A DNA stretch of 64,000 bases. Origin: Comamonas sp. Its GTDB lineage: Bacteria > Pseudomonadota > Gammaproteobacteria > Burkholderiales > Burkholderiaceae_C. Made by a program: the position numbers and the translations under genes. The notes beneath the pieces are model-generated. The model made no database searches and was not told the DNA's origin. It saw only the letters and a program-made list of their open reading frames with translations. Shown piece after piece: positions 1 through 9,958 of this stretch. Position 1 is the first letter of the stretch; each line of letters starts with the position of its first letter. Location: contig JAITLR010000009.1 of the NCBI GenBank assembly GCA_031277805.1, forward strand, positions 1 to 64,000. Reading direction: 5' to 3'.

Positions 1-113
1 GGTTCAACCGGCGCTTTAATCTCAAAGCCATGGTTCCAAGGCTGCTCAATGCGTTGGCGCACACGGGACCCAGACCGTTGAAGATGTTACGTAACCCTGA
101 TTTATGTCGCTAA
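1..113 (+). CDS. C-terminal tail of a putative transposase (5' end outside window)
   Basis: Reading from base 3, an open frame runs to TAA at 111-113 and encodes a basic tail starting FNRRFNLKAMVPRLLNAL. The FNRR start followed by a basic leucine-rich helix recalls the C-terminus of IS1595/ISXO2-type transposases, but only 36 residues are visible, so the family is tentative. A perfect 7-bp inverted repeat (CCTGATT at 96-102, AATCAGG at 112-118) straddles the stop codon and could be a terminator or part of the element's end. No terminal inverted repeat of an IS can be defined without the other end. It could instead be the end of an unrelated gene. Confidence 0.4.
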   Translation, partial: FNRRFNLKAMVPRLLNALAHTGPRPLKMLRNPDLCR

Positions 114-157
114 TCAGGATAAAGTAAGCTGAAATCTATAAACAGAAAGCGTAACCA

Positions 158-175
158 GCTATCAAGTTTGATAGC
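158..175. repeat. Perfect 18-bp palindrome upstream of the binding-protein gene
   Basis: GCTATCAAGTTTGATAGC is perfectly self-complementary apart from its 2-base centre. It shares the word GATAGC/GCTATC with the dispersed repeats elsewhere in this window. A second inverted repeat (CACTTG 177-182, CAAGTG 193-198) follows directly. They lie between the transposase tail and the next gene, so they may be a repeat remnant, a hairpin in the leader, or an operator. Confidence 0.5.
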
Positions 176-321
176 CCACTTGGGATTTCCCGCAAGTGCT
201 TGCCCGGATGCCAGACGCAATCGCCGCCCCTAGCATGTTTGCTGCGATGCAGCGACAGCGGCCACCCGCCGATCAGACGCTGCACGCTCTCTCCACATTT
301 TCAAAATTTTCAGGAGACTTC

Positions 322-1530
322 ATGCATCGCTTGTCCCAGTCTGTGCCTACTGCTTCCCTGCTGGCTCTCGCCCTGGCAGCCGCCTTCGCGGCTCCCGTCA
401 TGGCGCAGGAGAAAGTCAAGATCGGCTTCATCACCGACATGTCCAGTCTCTACGCTGATGTGGAGGGCAAGAACGGCGCCGTGGCCATACAGATGGCAAT
501 TGACGACTTTGGCGGCAAGGTGCTGGGCAAGCCCATCGAGCTGCTGACGGCCGACCACCAGAACAAGGCCGATATCGCAGCCAGCAAGGCCCGCGAGTGG
601 ATTGATACGCAAGGCATCAGCCTGGTGTTCGGCGGCACCAACTCCGCCACGGCCCTGGCCATGGCCAAGGTCGCTCAGGAGAAGAAGCGCGTCTTTATCG
701 ACAATGGCGCTGGCAGCTCGGCCCTGACCAATGAGCAGTGCAGCCCCTACACCGTGCACTATGCCTTCGACACCGTGGCCCTGGCCAAGGGCACCGGCGG
801 CGCCGTGGTCGACACGGGCGGCAAAACCTGGTTCTTTGTGACGGCCGACTATGCCTTCGGCCACGCTCTGGAGGCCGACACCACCAAGATCATCGAAGCC
901 AAGGGCGGCAAGGTGCTGGGTTCGGTCAGGACGCCACTCAACGCCAGTGACTTTTCCAGCTTCATGCTGCAGGCACAGAACAGCAAGGCACAGATCCTGG
1001 GCCTGGCCAATGCGGGCGGCGACACCATCAACTCCATCAAGGCGGCCAAGGAGTTCGGCGTCACCAAAAACATGAAGCTGGCCGGTCTGCTGGTCTTCTT
1101 CTCGGACATCCACAGCCTGGGTCTGAAGAACACCGAAGGCATGCAGTTCACCGCCCCCTGGTACTGGGACATGAATGATGCCTCGCGCAAGTTCGCCGAC
1201 GCCTTCATGGCCAAGACCCAGCGCCGCCCCAGCGAGATCCAGGCCGCCGACTACTCGGCCACCATGAACTACCTCAAGGCCGTGGAGAAAGCCGGCACGC
1301 TGGATGCCGACAAGGTCATGGCCACCTTGAAAAGCGCCAAGATCGACGACTTCTTCGGCCAGGGCACTATCCGCGAAGATGGCCGTTACGTACACGATAT
1401 GTATCTGATGCAGGTGAAGTCCCCCGCCGAATCCAAAGGCACCTGGGACTACTACAAGATCATCAAGAAACTGCCGGCCGACCAGATCTGGACCACCAAG
1501 GCAGAGAGCAAATGCCAGTACTGGCGGTGA
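322..1530 (+). CDS. ABC transporter periplasmic binding protein, LivK/Peripla_BP_6 type
   Basis: This is a secreted solute-binding protein of the branched-chain amino acid/amide/aromatic-acid type, which would deliver a ligand to an ABC importer. The chosen ATG at 322 has AGGAGA at 312-317 and gives 402 aa with a clear Sec signal peptide ending near AAPVMAQ. Upstream in-frame starts would bury that signal. The mature part opens KVKIGFITDMSSLYADVEG, the first strand and ligand-loop region of this fold, and the length is normal. No permease or ATPase gene lies next to it, so it must use a transporter encoded elsewhere. It is a close paralogue of the gene at 10790-12010, with long identical stretches such as ADHQNKADIAASKAREW. 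The ligand cannot be told from sequence. An intrinsic terminator follows. Confidence 0.9.
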   Translation: MHRLSQSVPTASLLALALAAAFAAPVMAQEKVKIGFITDMSSLYADVEGKNGAVAIQMAIDDFGGKVLGKPIELLTADHQNKADIAASKAREWIDTQGISLVFGGTNSATALAMAKVAQEKKRVFIDNGAGSSALTNEQCSPYTVHYAFDTVALAKGTGGAVVDTGGKTWFFVTADYAFGHALEADTTKIIEAKGGKVLGSVRTPLNASDFSSFMLQAQNSKAQILGLANAGGDTINSIKAAKEFGVTKNMKLAGLLVFFSDIHSLGLKNTEGMQFTAPWYWDMNDASRKFADAFMAKTQRRPSEIQAADYSATMNYLKAVEKAGTLDADKVMATLKSAKIDDFFGQGTIREDGRYVHDMYLMQVKSPAESKGTWDYYKIIKKLPADQIWTTKAESKCQYWR

Positions 1531-1566
1531 ATTGAATCCGCGAGGCATGCGCCTCGTATCGACACA

Positions 1567-1600
1567 ACGGACAGCAGCCTTGCGGCAGCTGTCCGTTTTT
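1567..1600 (+). terminator. Intrinsic terminator after the binding-protein gene
   Basis: A 9-bp stem (ACGGACAGC 1567-1575, GCTGTCCGT 1588-1596) with a 12-base loop is followed by a T run, 37 bases after the stop codon. Confidence 0.85.
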
Positions 1601-1868
1601 CTATGCCGGCAAATTTGTTAGCCAAGGTTTCAACTGGTAACAAACTCAAACCGCGATATTTGCGCCTTATCAAGACATATCCGTCGACATCCCTGCACTT
1701 GCCGTCAGAGCCATAAAACTGCCAATTTGCCCGCCGACCCCAAGGCTACACTGCGCGCGCCGTCACCCTGCTCCCATCTGCATCGCTCAACTGCGGGCCA
1801 TGCAGCCCTCTTCTGCGTTGCACCAGTTCGCTGGGGCTTGACGGATGCAATGCGCTTTTCTGATTGAT

Positions 1869-4727
1869 ATGTTCCTTCGCTGGACTCTGACTCTCCTGGC
1901 AAGCATTGCCCTGACCGCCTGTGGCGGCGGCGGCTCTGGTGACTCCGCGCCATCCACACCGCCATCCATAGACAGGCCCACACCTCAGCCTCCCGGAACT
2001 GAAACGCCAGAGCAGCCCGGCACTCCCGGCGTCCCGCCCCTTGAAGTCAAGCCCCCTGAAGTCGACCCTCCGGCCGTGCTGCCACCGGTCACCGAACCGC
2101 CGGCCAGCAGCCGCATTGAACAGGCATTGCGCGCCGGTGACAGCCGCTTGCTGCAGGCCGAGGACCAGACCGAGCTGTTGCAATCGGCAACGCAGCTGAT
2201 CCAGCAAACCCGGCTGCAGCAGCAAAAACTGCTCGCCCAGTTGCTGGATGACAGCACTGCCGCGACGCTGGACTTCGGCAACAACAGTCAGCGCGTCAGC
2301 CCTCAGCTGTCCACCAGCGCCAGCCCGCTGCTGGTGGCCAACAACGGCAATGTGCTGGCCAGCATGGCAACGGCCCAGAATGGTCGCGCCCTGGCTTACG
2401 GCAAAGACCTGCTGGGACAGCTCGCCACTTCCTCGGGCACCAATCAGGCGCAGTTGCCCCTGTTCAAGCGCAGTCTCACCTGGCTGGCCACAGGCAAGGC
2501 ACAAGGCCCGCTGCCGGCCACGCTGCGCATTGCCGCACAGAACTACAGCCAGGCCTCGGTCACGAACCTGGTCGCGCGCCTGGGCAGCAAGGCCGAGATG
2601 GTGAGCTGCGCCATCACCGACCCCGCCAACAGCTGCTGGGAAGGCATCGATGTTTTTGTCTTCGGTCAGGACACACCTTTCTCGGCATCGCTGAGCAACC
2701 AGGTCAGCCGCTACCTGCAGGCCGGCAAGGGCGTGATCTATCTGCACAGCAACTGGGGCGACTCGGCCGGAGGGCGCCAGGTGCTTCAGGCCATGGGCAT
2801 GGAGCTGGGCGGCTATGCAGGCAACTACTGGGCGCCCGCCGACGGCTACCAGATCAACGGCAGGAACGCGGTCCAGCAGCGCCAGGCTGCCGACAGACTG
2901 GGCACACATGAGTCCGTGCTCGGTGCATTGAAAAACGGCAGCAGTGCCGACTTCTCAGCAGACACCAGCCTGATAGACGCTCTCGACGGCATCCGCAACG
3001 ATCTGCTCGGCCAGGAGGGCCAGGGCATCAACCTGTTTGCCGACAACTACTATCTCAAGCCCTATATGGCGGCGCATCGCCGTCTGGTGCTCTGGGCCGA
3101 CCTGGCACGCCAGCAAGTGGACTACTCGCAGGTCCGGCGCTCCAACGCCAATGCTTTTTTGCGCACCATGGCGGCCGATACGCTGAGCTATGCCGTGCGC
3201 GAACAGGAAAGCGTGCCGGTGAATTTTGCCGACTGGATGCCGTCGGCCTCTGCAAGCCTGGCTACCAGCGACGCCTGGGAAACCATTGAAGTCACCATTG
3301 CCCAGACCGATGGCCGCACGGCCATAGGCCGCGGCGCCGTGCCGGGCAAGGCCGTACAGGTGCAGATCGTGGATGCCGCGGATGCGGCACTGGCTCTGCG
3401 GGTGGGCAATATCCGCACCCGCGGCAATCCTCTGGCGCAGGAAAACTACACCCGACCGCGCTTTCCGGATGGGCACCAGGCCCGCTTGAACCCGGGCCAG
3501 ACATTGAGCTACAGCACGGCCTGGGGTGGCCCCCTGTTCCTCAACTACGCCGGGGCCAAGGCTGGCAGCGTGGTCAAGCTGCGCATACGCGGCAGCGTCA
3601 AATACGCGCATTTCGACTTCACGCGCAACCCCGGTGCGCAGGAAATCGACGAGGCCGTGCAGGCGCTGCAACGCAGCGACTTTGGCTGGCAAACCTCCAA
3701 GATGGTGGGCGGCGAGGTGCAGCAGACCATTGGCTATGCCAAGAGCGTGATCGGCAATCAATCGCCGCGCACTTATGTGGTCGATCGCCTCAAGGGCATG
3801 ATTTTTGACAGCAACCATCTGACCAACGGCTACAACAATATGCCGCCCAGCGCCAATGTCAGCAATCTCTGCGCCACCCTGGGTTGGGACTGCACGGGCA
3901 GCCTGCAGCGAGCGCCCGGTGTGCAGCACTTTGTGGGCTGGCTGGCAGCCTGCGGCTTTCTGTGCTCGGGCAACCCGTCCGACGGCTCTGCAGGCCTGAG
4001 CCCCGGCTGGGGTTGGTGGCATGAGCTGGGCCACAACACGGTGATGCGCCATATGACGCTGCTGACAGACAACGGCGGTGGCTGCCCTGTGGAGTGCAAC
4101 AACAACATCCTGGCCAATGCCAGCGCACTGCGCCAGTACGCCATCACCAACGGCGCCGAGAACAACAGCGGCGAGCGCATCGACCATAAAAAGCTCTACC
4201 AGGACATTCAGGCCGCACGCGCCACAGGCAAGACGGGCAACGACTTGCAGGCCGACATGTTCCAGCGCTTCTGGACCAAGGAGCACAAGAGTGACAACGC
4301 CATGCGCGCCGTGCATTTCCAGCTGGCCTTCATCTACACCCGGGAGCGCCTGGGCCAGGCCCAGCCACAGCCTGCGGATGTCATCGACTTTCTGGGCCTG
4401 CTCGGTCGCGGTGAACGTCTGACCAACAACGATACGTACTGGACTGCCCACAAGAATGCGCTGGGCATGGGCAGCTATACCAAGAATGAAATCAGCAACC
4501 ATGAGCTGCTCTATGTGCTGTCCAGCCGCATCATCGGCCGCGATATGCGCCAGGTCTTTGCCCACTACGGCATTCCGCTGGGCAGCACCGCACTGGACTC
4601 TATTGCCGCGCACGGCATGTCCCAGCTCAGCCCCGAGTTCTATGCCATGGTGCCCAATCAGGGCAACCAGCTGGAGCGAGGCCAGTGGCTGAATCTGGCA
4701 GGCAGCGTGCCCGCCTACCCGTTCTGA
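1869..4727 (+). CDS. ImpA-family (M60/M88-like) zinc metalloprotease, predicted lipoprotein
   Basis: The ATG at 1869 gives 952 aa with a lipoprotein signal (hydrophobic stretch, lipobox LTAC, lipidated Cys18) followed by a Gly/Ser/Pro-rich linker to about residue 80. An in-frame ATG at 1845 is possible, and neither start has a strong ribosome site. The catalytic zinc motif HELGH lies at about residues 718-722 in the context WGWWHELGHN, as in the gluzincin peptidase M60 family. Overall length and layout match the ImpA metalloproteases (P. aeruginosa IMPa, MEROPS M88), which cleave O-glycosylated mucin-like proteins; that is family knowledge. Predicted location is lipid-anchored and surface or periplasm facing. 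Substrate is unknown here. The gene stands alone and is followed by a strong terminator. Confidence 0.85.
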   Translation: MFLRWTLTLLASIALTACGGGGSGDSAPSTPPSIDRPTPQPPGTETPEQPGTPGVPPLEVKPPEVDPPAVLPPVTEPPASSRIEQALRAGDSRLLQAEDQTELLQSATQLIQQTRLQQQKLLAQLLDDSTAATLDFGNNSQRVSPQLSTSASPLLVANNGNVLASMATAQNGRALAYGKDLLGQLATSSGTNQAQLPLFKRSLTWLATGKAQGPLPATLRIAAQNYSQASVTNLVARLGSKAEMVSCAITDPANSCWEGIDVFVFGQDTPFSASLSNQVSRYLQAGKGVIYLHSNWGDSAGGRQVLQAMGMELGGYAGNYWAPADGYQINGRNAVQQRQAADRLGTHESVLGALKNGSSADFSADTSLIDALDGIRNDLLGQEGQGINLFADNYYLKPYMAAHRRLVLWADLARQQVDYSQVRRSNANAFLRTMAADTLSYAVREQESVPVNFADWMPSASASLATSDAWETIEVTIAQTDGRTAIGRGAVPGKAVQVQIVDAADAALALRVGNIRTRGNPLAQENYTRPRFPDGHQARLNPGQTLSYSTAWGGPLFLNYAGAKAGSVVKLRIRGSVKYAHFDFTRNPGAQEIDEAVQALQRSDFGWQTSKMVGGEVQQTIGYAKSVIGNQSPRTYVVDRLKGMIFDSNHLTNGYNNMPPSANVSNLCATLGWDCTGSLQRAPGVQHFVGWLAACGFLCSGNPSDGSAGLSPGWGWWHELGHNTVMRHMTLLTDNGGGCPVECNNNILANASALRQYAITNGAENNSGERIDHKKLYQDIQAARATGKTGNDLQADMFQRFWTKEHKSDNAMRAVHFQLAFIYTRERLGQAQPQPADVIDFLGLLGRGERLTNNDTYWTAHKNALGMGSYTKNEISNHELLYVLSSRIIGRDMRQVFAHYGIPLGSTALDSIAAHGMSQLSPEFYAMVPNQGNQLERGQWLNLAGSVPAYPF

Positions 4728-4746
4728 TACCTGCGTATCGCACAAC

Positions 4747-4776
4747 AAAAAGGCAAGCCCTCAGGCTTGCCTTTTC
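4747..4776 (+). terminator. Intrinsic terminator after the metalloprotease
   Basis: AAAAGGCAAGCC and GGCTTGCCTTTT form a long stem with a 4-base loop, flanked by A and T runs. It starts 20 bases after the stop codon and looks bidirectional. Confidence 0.9.
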
Positions 4777-4780
4777 TTAT

Positions 4781-4828
4781 TTTGATAGCTGAAAGCGTTT
4801 TACAGGTAAGCGCTACAGCCGTTTTCTC
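4781..4828. repeat. Dispersed repeat copy, TTTGATAGCTG/AAGCGCTACAGC type
   Basis: The core reads TTTGATAGCTGAAAGCG, then a short spacer, then GTAAGCGCTACAGCCG. It closely matches the copy at 7544-7590 and lies, like it, just beyond a terminator. The two halves are partly self-complementary (AGCTG.AAGCG against GCGCT.CAGC). Confidence 0.7.
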
Positions 4829-4898
4829 TAAAAATGCGAGCTGAAGTCGCACTTTCCTGGGATCGATGCACCTGCACCTCGCGGCCGAGTCGGCCCGT

Positions 4899-5336
4899 TC
4901 AATACTGGGCAGTGAACCCCAGGCGAACCCTGCGGTCCAGCAGACCAGAGTTGCGCATCAGCTGGAAGTCGACCGACCAGACCCCAGCCTTGGTTCTCAG
5001 CTTGCTGCCAAGTCCGAGCTGTATGCGATCACGCCCATAAGGCGTGCCACTGACCTGATAGACGGGCCCCATACCTGCAATATCTGCGTAGGAAAGACGT
5101 GCATCGCTCTGGCCCTCAAAGTCATGCTGGGCCTCCACTCTAGCGAAAGGCTGCAGCATGCCCCAACGGGTTTCCTGCGAAAACTCCGTACGCAGCCCCA
5201 GCACACCCGAGGTGGTGGTCACGCGCTGATTAAAGAATGTCAGCGCATTGATGCCCGCACCCGTTTCATCAAACCGCTGCAGATTGGCGCGTGACATCAG
5301 CACACGGCCATAGGGAGAAGCATGCCCACTCGGCGC
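4899..5336 (-). pseudogene. Remnant of an autotransporter beta-barrel domain
   Basis: The minus-strand frame, open below a TGA at 5337-5339, encodes about 140 residues. It begins SPYGRVLMSRANLQRFDETG and ends RRVRLGFTAQY, with alternating hydrophobic/polar strands and a terminal aromatic residue typical of the last strands of an autotransporter translocator barrel. Complete barrels are about 250-300 aa and carry a long passenger domain; both are missing, there is no signal peptide, and the only start is a GTG at 5303 without a ribosome site. I read it as a decayed 3' fragment. Its upstream edge joins a degenerate thiC fragment, marking a deletion or recombination scar. Confidence 0.7.
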
Positions 5337-5407
5337 TCATGCCCTGTTGCCTGGCAAAGTCACGCATGATCTTCATGGAACATGAAATTGGGTCTGCACA
5401 TGGAACA
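5329..5407 (-). pseudogene. Degenerate fragment of thiC (Fe-S cysteine motif region)
   Basis: Translated on the minus strand with one frameshift, this piece reads CSMCRPNFM then SMKIMRDFARQQGMSAE. The intact ThiC at 7599-9533 has CSMCGPKFC then [20 protein letters not shown] in its C-terminal radical-SAM cluster motif. The fragment therefore derives from a thiC copy. It has a 1-base insertion, a 3-codon deletion and loss of the third cluster cysteine. It covers about 25 codons, cannot be functional, and runs directly into the autotransporter remnant. Confidence 0.75.
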
Positions 5408-5497
5408 GACCAGCCTTCAATAAAGCGACCAGCCATGGTCGCCCGGCACCTACAAGGTTCATCGCATCACGGGATATCGGCCGACCAGTCTCTGCCA

Positions 5498-5734
5498 TCA
5501 TGGGAGGCTCAAGTCCATACCGAGCATCCTGGCAATGCCGAAAGTGAAGAGCAGCACCAACAGCAATGCCAGCACGAAGGCGGCTGCAAGCTTACCGCCC
5601 GTGCGCAGTAGCGTGCGCGTGTCCATCCCTTTCTTCTTGCCCTGGTCGTAATGCCACTTGATGGCGAAGAACATGCAGGTGCCGAAGATGAGAGCCTTGA
5701 ACGCAACGAAGACTACAGGGACCCAATCGATCAT
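5498..5734 (-). CDS. Small predicted inner-membrane protein, unknown function
   Basis: The ATG at 5734 gives 78 aa starting MIDWVPVVFVAFKALIFG; a GTG at 5764 would add ten residues but has no ribosome site. Two hydrophobic segments (about residues 5-24 and 50-72) are separated by a short basic loop (KWHYDQGKKKG). It is a two-pass membrane protein with no family I can name. It is transcribed divergently from the MocR-type regulator at 5903, with about 170 bases between them, so it could be under that regulator, but nothing in the protein supports a link to pyridoxal phosphate or amino acid metabolism. Codon use looks like that of its neighbours, unlike the scar immediately downstream. Confidence 0.6.
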   Translation of the reverse strand: MIDWVPVVFVAFKALIFGTCMFFAIKWHYDQGKKKGMDTRTLLRTGGKLAAAFVLALLLVLLFTFGIARMLGMDLSLP

Positions 5735-5821
5735 TTTGAGAATTTCCAGCCTATGACTTGGCACTGTCTATTGTGAAGAACACAGCCTCCCAGACGAGAG
5801 AGGCGAAAACGTCAGCGATTT

Positions 5822-5921
5822 CCATACAAGATGGGGGCGCTGTACGCTCTGAGGCATATTACTTAAAAGCAATTTCCATACATTGAGACAAAATGTCCCC
5901 GTATGAAAGCCATACAAGATG
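5822..5921. promoter_or_regulatory. Candidate operator region with repeated CCATACAAGATG
   Basis: A 12-base direct repeat CCATACAAGATG occurs at 5822-5833 and again at 5910-5921, overlapping the start of the MocR gene. A partial copy, ATTTCCATACA, lies at about 5872-5882. MocR/GntR regulators often bind direct repeats near their own promoter, so autoregulation and control of the divergent small gene are plausible. This is inference. Confidence 0.45.
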
Positions 5922-7303
5922 ACAATTTGCCAATCTGGTTACCGCGATTGTCCATCCATGGTGGGCCACGTTTTTTGCAGATTGCGGATGCCTTGCAGGC
6001 GGCCATGGCAAACGGATCTTTGCTCCCGGGTGACCGCCTGCCTCCGCAGCGCCAGTTGGCAGCACAGTTGGGTGTCGACCTGACGACAGTCACGCGTGCA
6101 TACGATGAAGCCAGACGCCGCCATTTACTGGAAGGACGTGGCGCTCGGGGTACTTATGTCGCGGCTCCGAAAGTTGAACTGAGCACTGTCCTCGACCTGA
6201 GCATGAATACCCCACCACCGCCGGATGGCGTGGACTTCGACGACATGTTGAAACAAGGCCTGTCTCAGGTCTTGATGAGGGCAGATACTGCGTTGCTGAT
6301 GAATTACCACCTGGGCGGGGGAAGCGACTCCGACCGCAAGGCGGGAGCCCAATGGCTGGAACCGATGCTGGGACCGCTGGATGCTCGGCAGGTCGTTGTC
6401 TGCCCGGGGGCGCAAGCGGCGATCGCTGCATTGATTCTTGCGCTGACAGAGCCCGGCGAGGTGATCCTGGCAGAGCCAACGAGTTATCCGGGCCTGCGTA
6501 CCGCCGCGACCCAATTCGGTCGGCACATCATTGCGGTGGAGGCCGATCAGCACGGGATGCGGCCTGAGAAATTTGAGCAAGCCTGCCGCCAGCACAAGCC
6601 CAGGCTGGTCTACCTCAATCCGACACTGCAGAACCCGACCGCCATCACCATGCCCGAACGCCGGCGCAAGGAACTCGCCAGCATCGCGAAGCGCTGCAAT
6701 GTACGCATCGTCGAGGACGATCCCTACTGGTTGCTTGCCGATGTCCCGCCGCCGCCCATTGCCGACTTGGCCCCGGAACAGGTGGTCTACATCTCAACGC
6801 TGTCGAAATGCCTGACGCCCGGCCTGCGTGTTGCCTTTGTGCTCATGCGTGACCCGCATGAACGCGAACGCTTCCTGGTCGCGCTCAGATCATTTGCACT
6901 GATGGTCGCTCCGCTGACGGCGGCCCTCGCCACACAGTGGATTTTCGACGGTTCGGCCACCGGATTGATGGAAGGCGTACGCCAGGAGGCGCGCCTGCGC
7001 CACTGGATGGCCAGAGATATCCTGGCGGGGCGATACAGCGGCGCCGGAGACGGCCTGCATGTATGGCTGGAGCTGCCGGGGTATTGGAACTCCTCCCAAC
7101 TGGCGCGTGCCGCCGACAGCGAGGGCATCGCCGTCACCCCGGCGGAGGCATTTGCCACGGCGGCAACCGGCAGCGGGTCCGTGAATGCCATTCGGATCTC
7201 CTTGGGCAGCATCAAGGACCGCGGGCGTTTACAGACGGGTCTTCAGCGACTATCTCATCTGCTTGCGCGACGGCCCGAGTCGTTCAACGCTGCTGTGGTT
7301 TAG
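5903..7303 (+). CDS. MocR-type regulator: GntR winged helix fused to PLP aminotransferase fold
   Basis: The 466-aa protein has an N-terminal GntR winged helix (about residues 15-80, with the motif LPPQRQLAAQLGVDLTTVTR) joined by a linker to a fold-type I aminotransferase domain (about 115-455). The predicted Schiff-base lysine is K302 in STLSKCLTPG, and the FGG/NPT-type substrate region YLNPTLQNPTA is present. Length is typical of MocR proteins, transcription factors that sense PLP or an amino compound through the catalytically repurposed domain. Neighbours give no clear target: a small membrane gene lies divergently upstream and thiC lies convergently downstream. The start ATG at 5903 lacks a strong Shine-Dalgarno sequence. 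Direct repeats upstream may be its operator. Confidence 0.9.
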   Translation: MKAIQDDNLPIWLPRLSIHGGPRFLQIADALQAAMANGSLLPGDRLPPQRQLAAQLGVDLTTVTRAYDEARRRHLLEGRGARGTYVAAPKVELSTVLDLSMNTPPPPDGVDFDDMLKQGLSQVLMRADTALLMNYHLGGGSDSDRKAGAQWLEPMLGPLDARQVVVCPGAQAAIAALILALTEPGEVILAEPTSYPGLRTAATQFGRHIIAVEADQHGMRPEKFEQACRQHKPRLVYLNPTLQNPTAITMPERRRKELASIAKRCNVRIVEDDPYWLLADVPPPPIADLAPEQVVYISTLSKCLTPGLRVAFVLMRDPHERERFLVALRSFALMVAPLTAALATQWIFDGSATGLMEGVRQEARLRHWMARDILAGRYSGAGDGLHVWLELPGYWNSSQLARAADSEGIAVTPAEAFATAATGSGSVNAIRISLGSIKDRGRLQTGLQRLSHLLARRPESFNAAVV

Positions 7304-7513
7304 CTGCCCAGGAAACTCGGTGCATCTTTCAGAAGTTCTCCCAAGGAAGTCGCACCGGGGTTTGCTGCCTCAGTATTTATCTATCGTGAGATCACGCACG
7401 AAAGCGGACAAGCTGGAAGAAGGCGGCCTGAGCTTTGCAGGCCAACGCCTTCTTTGAGTCGACAGCAGGCCTGAGACATTCTCAATTCATCTCAGCCAAA
7501 TAAAGCCAAATAC

Positions 7514-7541
7514 AAAAAGCGCAGACTCAAGCTGCGCTCTT
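7514..7541 (-). terminator. Intrinsic terminator, thiC side (possibly bidirectional)
   Basis: The stem AGCGCAG (7518-7524) / CTGCGCT (7532-7538) has a 7-base loop. On the minus strand it is followed by five Ts, about 60 bases past the thiC stop. The plus strand also has a weaker T-rich tail for the MocR gene. Confidence 0.75.
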
Positions 7542-7543
7542 TA

Positions 7544-7590
7544 TTTTGATAGCTGCAAGCGCTTATACAGCAAGCGCTGCAGCCATTTTC
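7544..7590. repeat. Dispersed repeat copy, TTTGATAGCTG/CAAGCGCTGCAGC type
   Basis: TTTTGATAGCTGCAAGCGCTT, a short ATACAG spacer and CAAGCGCTGCAGCC form an imperfect palindrome of about 45 bases. It is the best-preserved copy of the family also seen at 4781-4828, and lies between a terminator and the thiC stop. Confidence 0.75.
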
Positions 7591-7598
7591 ACTTCAAA

Positions 7599-9638
<2,040 letters not shown>

Positions 9639-9669
9639 TCAATGAGCCTTGCGCGCTGCAGCCGTCCAG

Positions 9670-9706
9670 AAAAGACAAAACCCCAGTGCGCGAGGCGCCT
9701 GGGGTT
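9670..9706 (-). terminator. Attenuator terminator of the thiC TPP riboswitch
   Basis: On the minus strand AACCCCAG (plus 9699-9706) pairs with CTGGGGTT (plus 9679-9686) and is followed by TTGTCTTTT. It lies between the riboswitch aptamer and the thiC start, where a transcription-termination expression platform would be. Confidence 0.75.
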
Positions 9707-9779
9707 GCTGTGCCGTGGAGGTTGAGGCTTGTTCCAAGATGGCTTGCCTGCTTGCCTACCGGCCCTGCTTCAGGGTCCC

Positions 9780-9884
9780 GCTCTTCTTCCGCCGGTATGA
9801 ACCGGATCAAGTTCGTCGGGTTCGCTATTCAGCAGTTTTGACAACCACCTTTCGCATCTCAGCGCTTTCGCACACCCCGGAGCT
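9780..9884 (-). promoter_or_regulatory. TPP riboswitch (THI element) aptamer
   Basis: The minus strand reads CCGGGGTGTGCGAAAGCGCTG, then CTGAGA, and later CCCGACGAACTTGATCCGG and TTCATACCGGCGGAAGAAG. These are the conserved blocks of the thiamine pyrophosphate aptamer (GGGGUGC-like start, CUGAGA, the GAACCUGAUCNGG-like core, and the GCG(G)AAG end). GCTC near 9883 can pair with GAGC near 9780 as P1. It lies about 250 bases upstream of thiC with a terminator between. Confidence 0.95.
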
Positions 9885-9890
9885 GCATGC

Positions 9891-9918
9891 AGTATAGGCC
9901 CAATTCACATCCGTTCAA
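9891..9918 (-). promoter_or_regulatory. Sigma-70-type promoter of the thiC transcript
   Basis: The minus strand has TTGAAC, a 16-base spacer and TATACT. The start site would fall near 9884, exactly at the 5' edge of the TPP aptamer, which supports both calls. Confidence 0.75.
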
Positions 9919-9958
9919 ATCCAAAGATGGCTGTTTAACTGTGCTGACCCACAAGTGA

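Noticed and set aside
310-1548. Long open frame antisense to the first binding-protein gene
   Set aside because: It mirrors the codon positions of the real gene in GC-rich DNA, has no ribosome site and has a low-complexity Gly/Val/His/Gln product.
5291-5611. Plus-strand open frame across the thiC/autotransporter scar
   Set aside because: It is antisense to two remnants and a real small gene, with no recognisable product.
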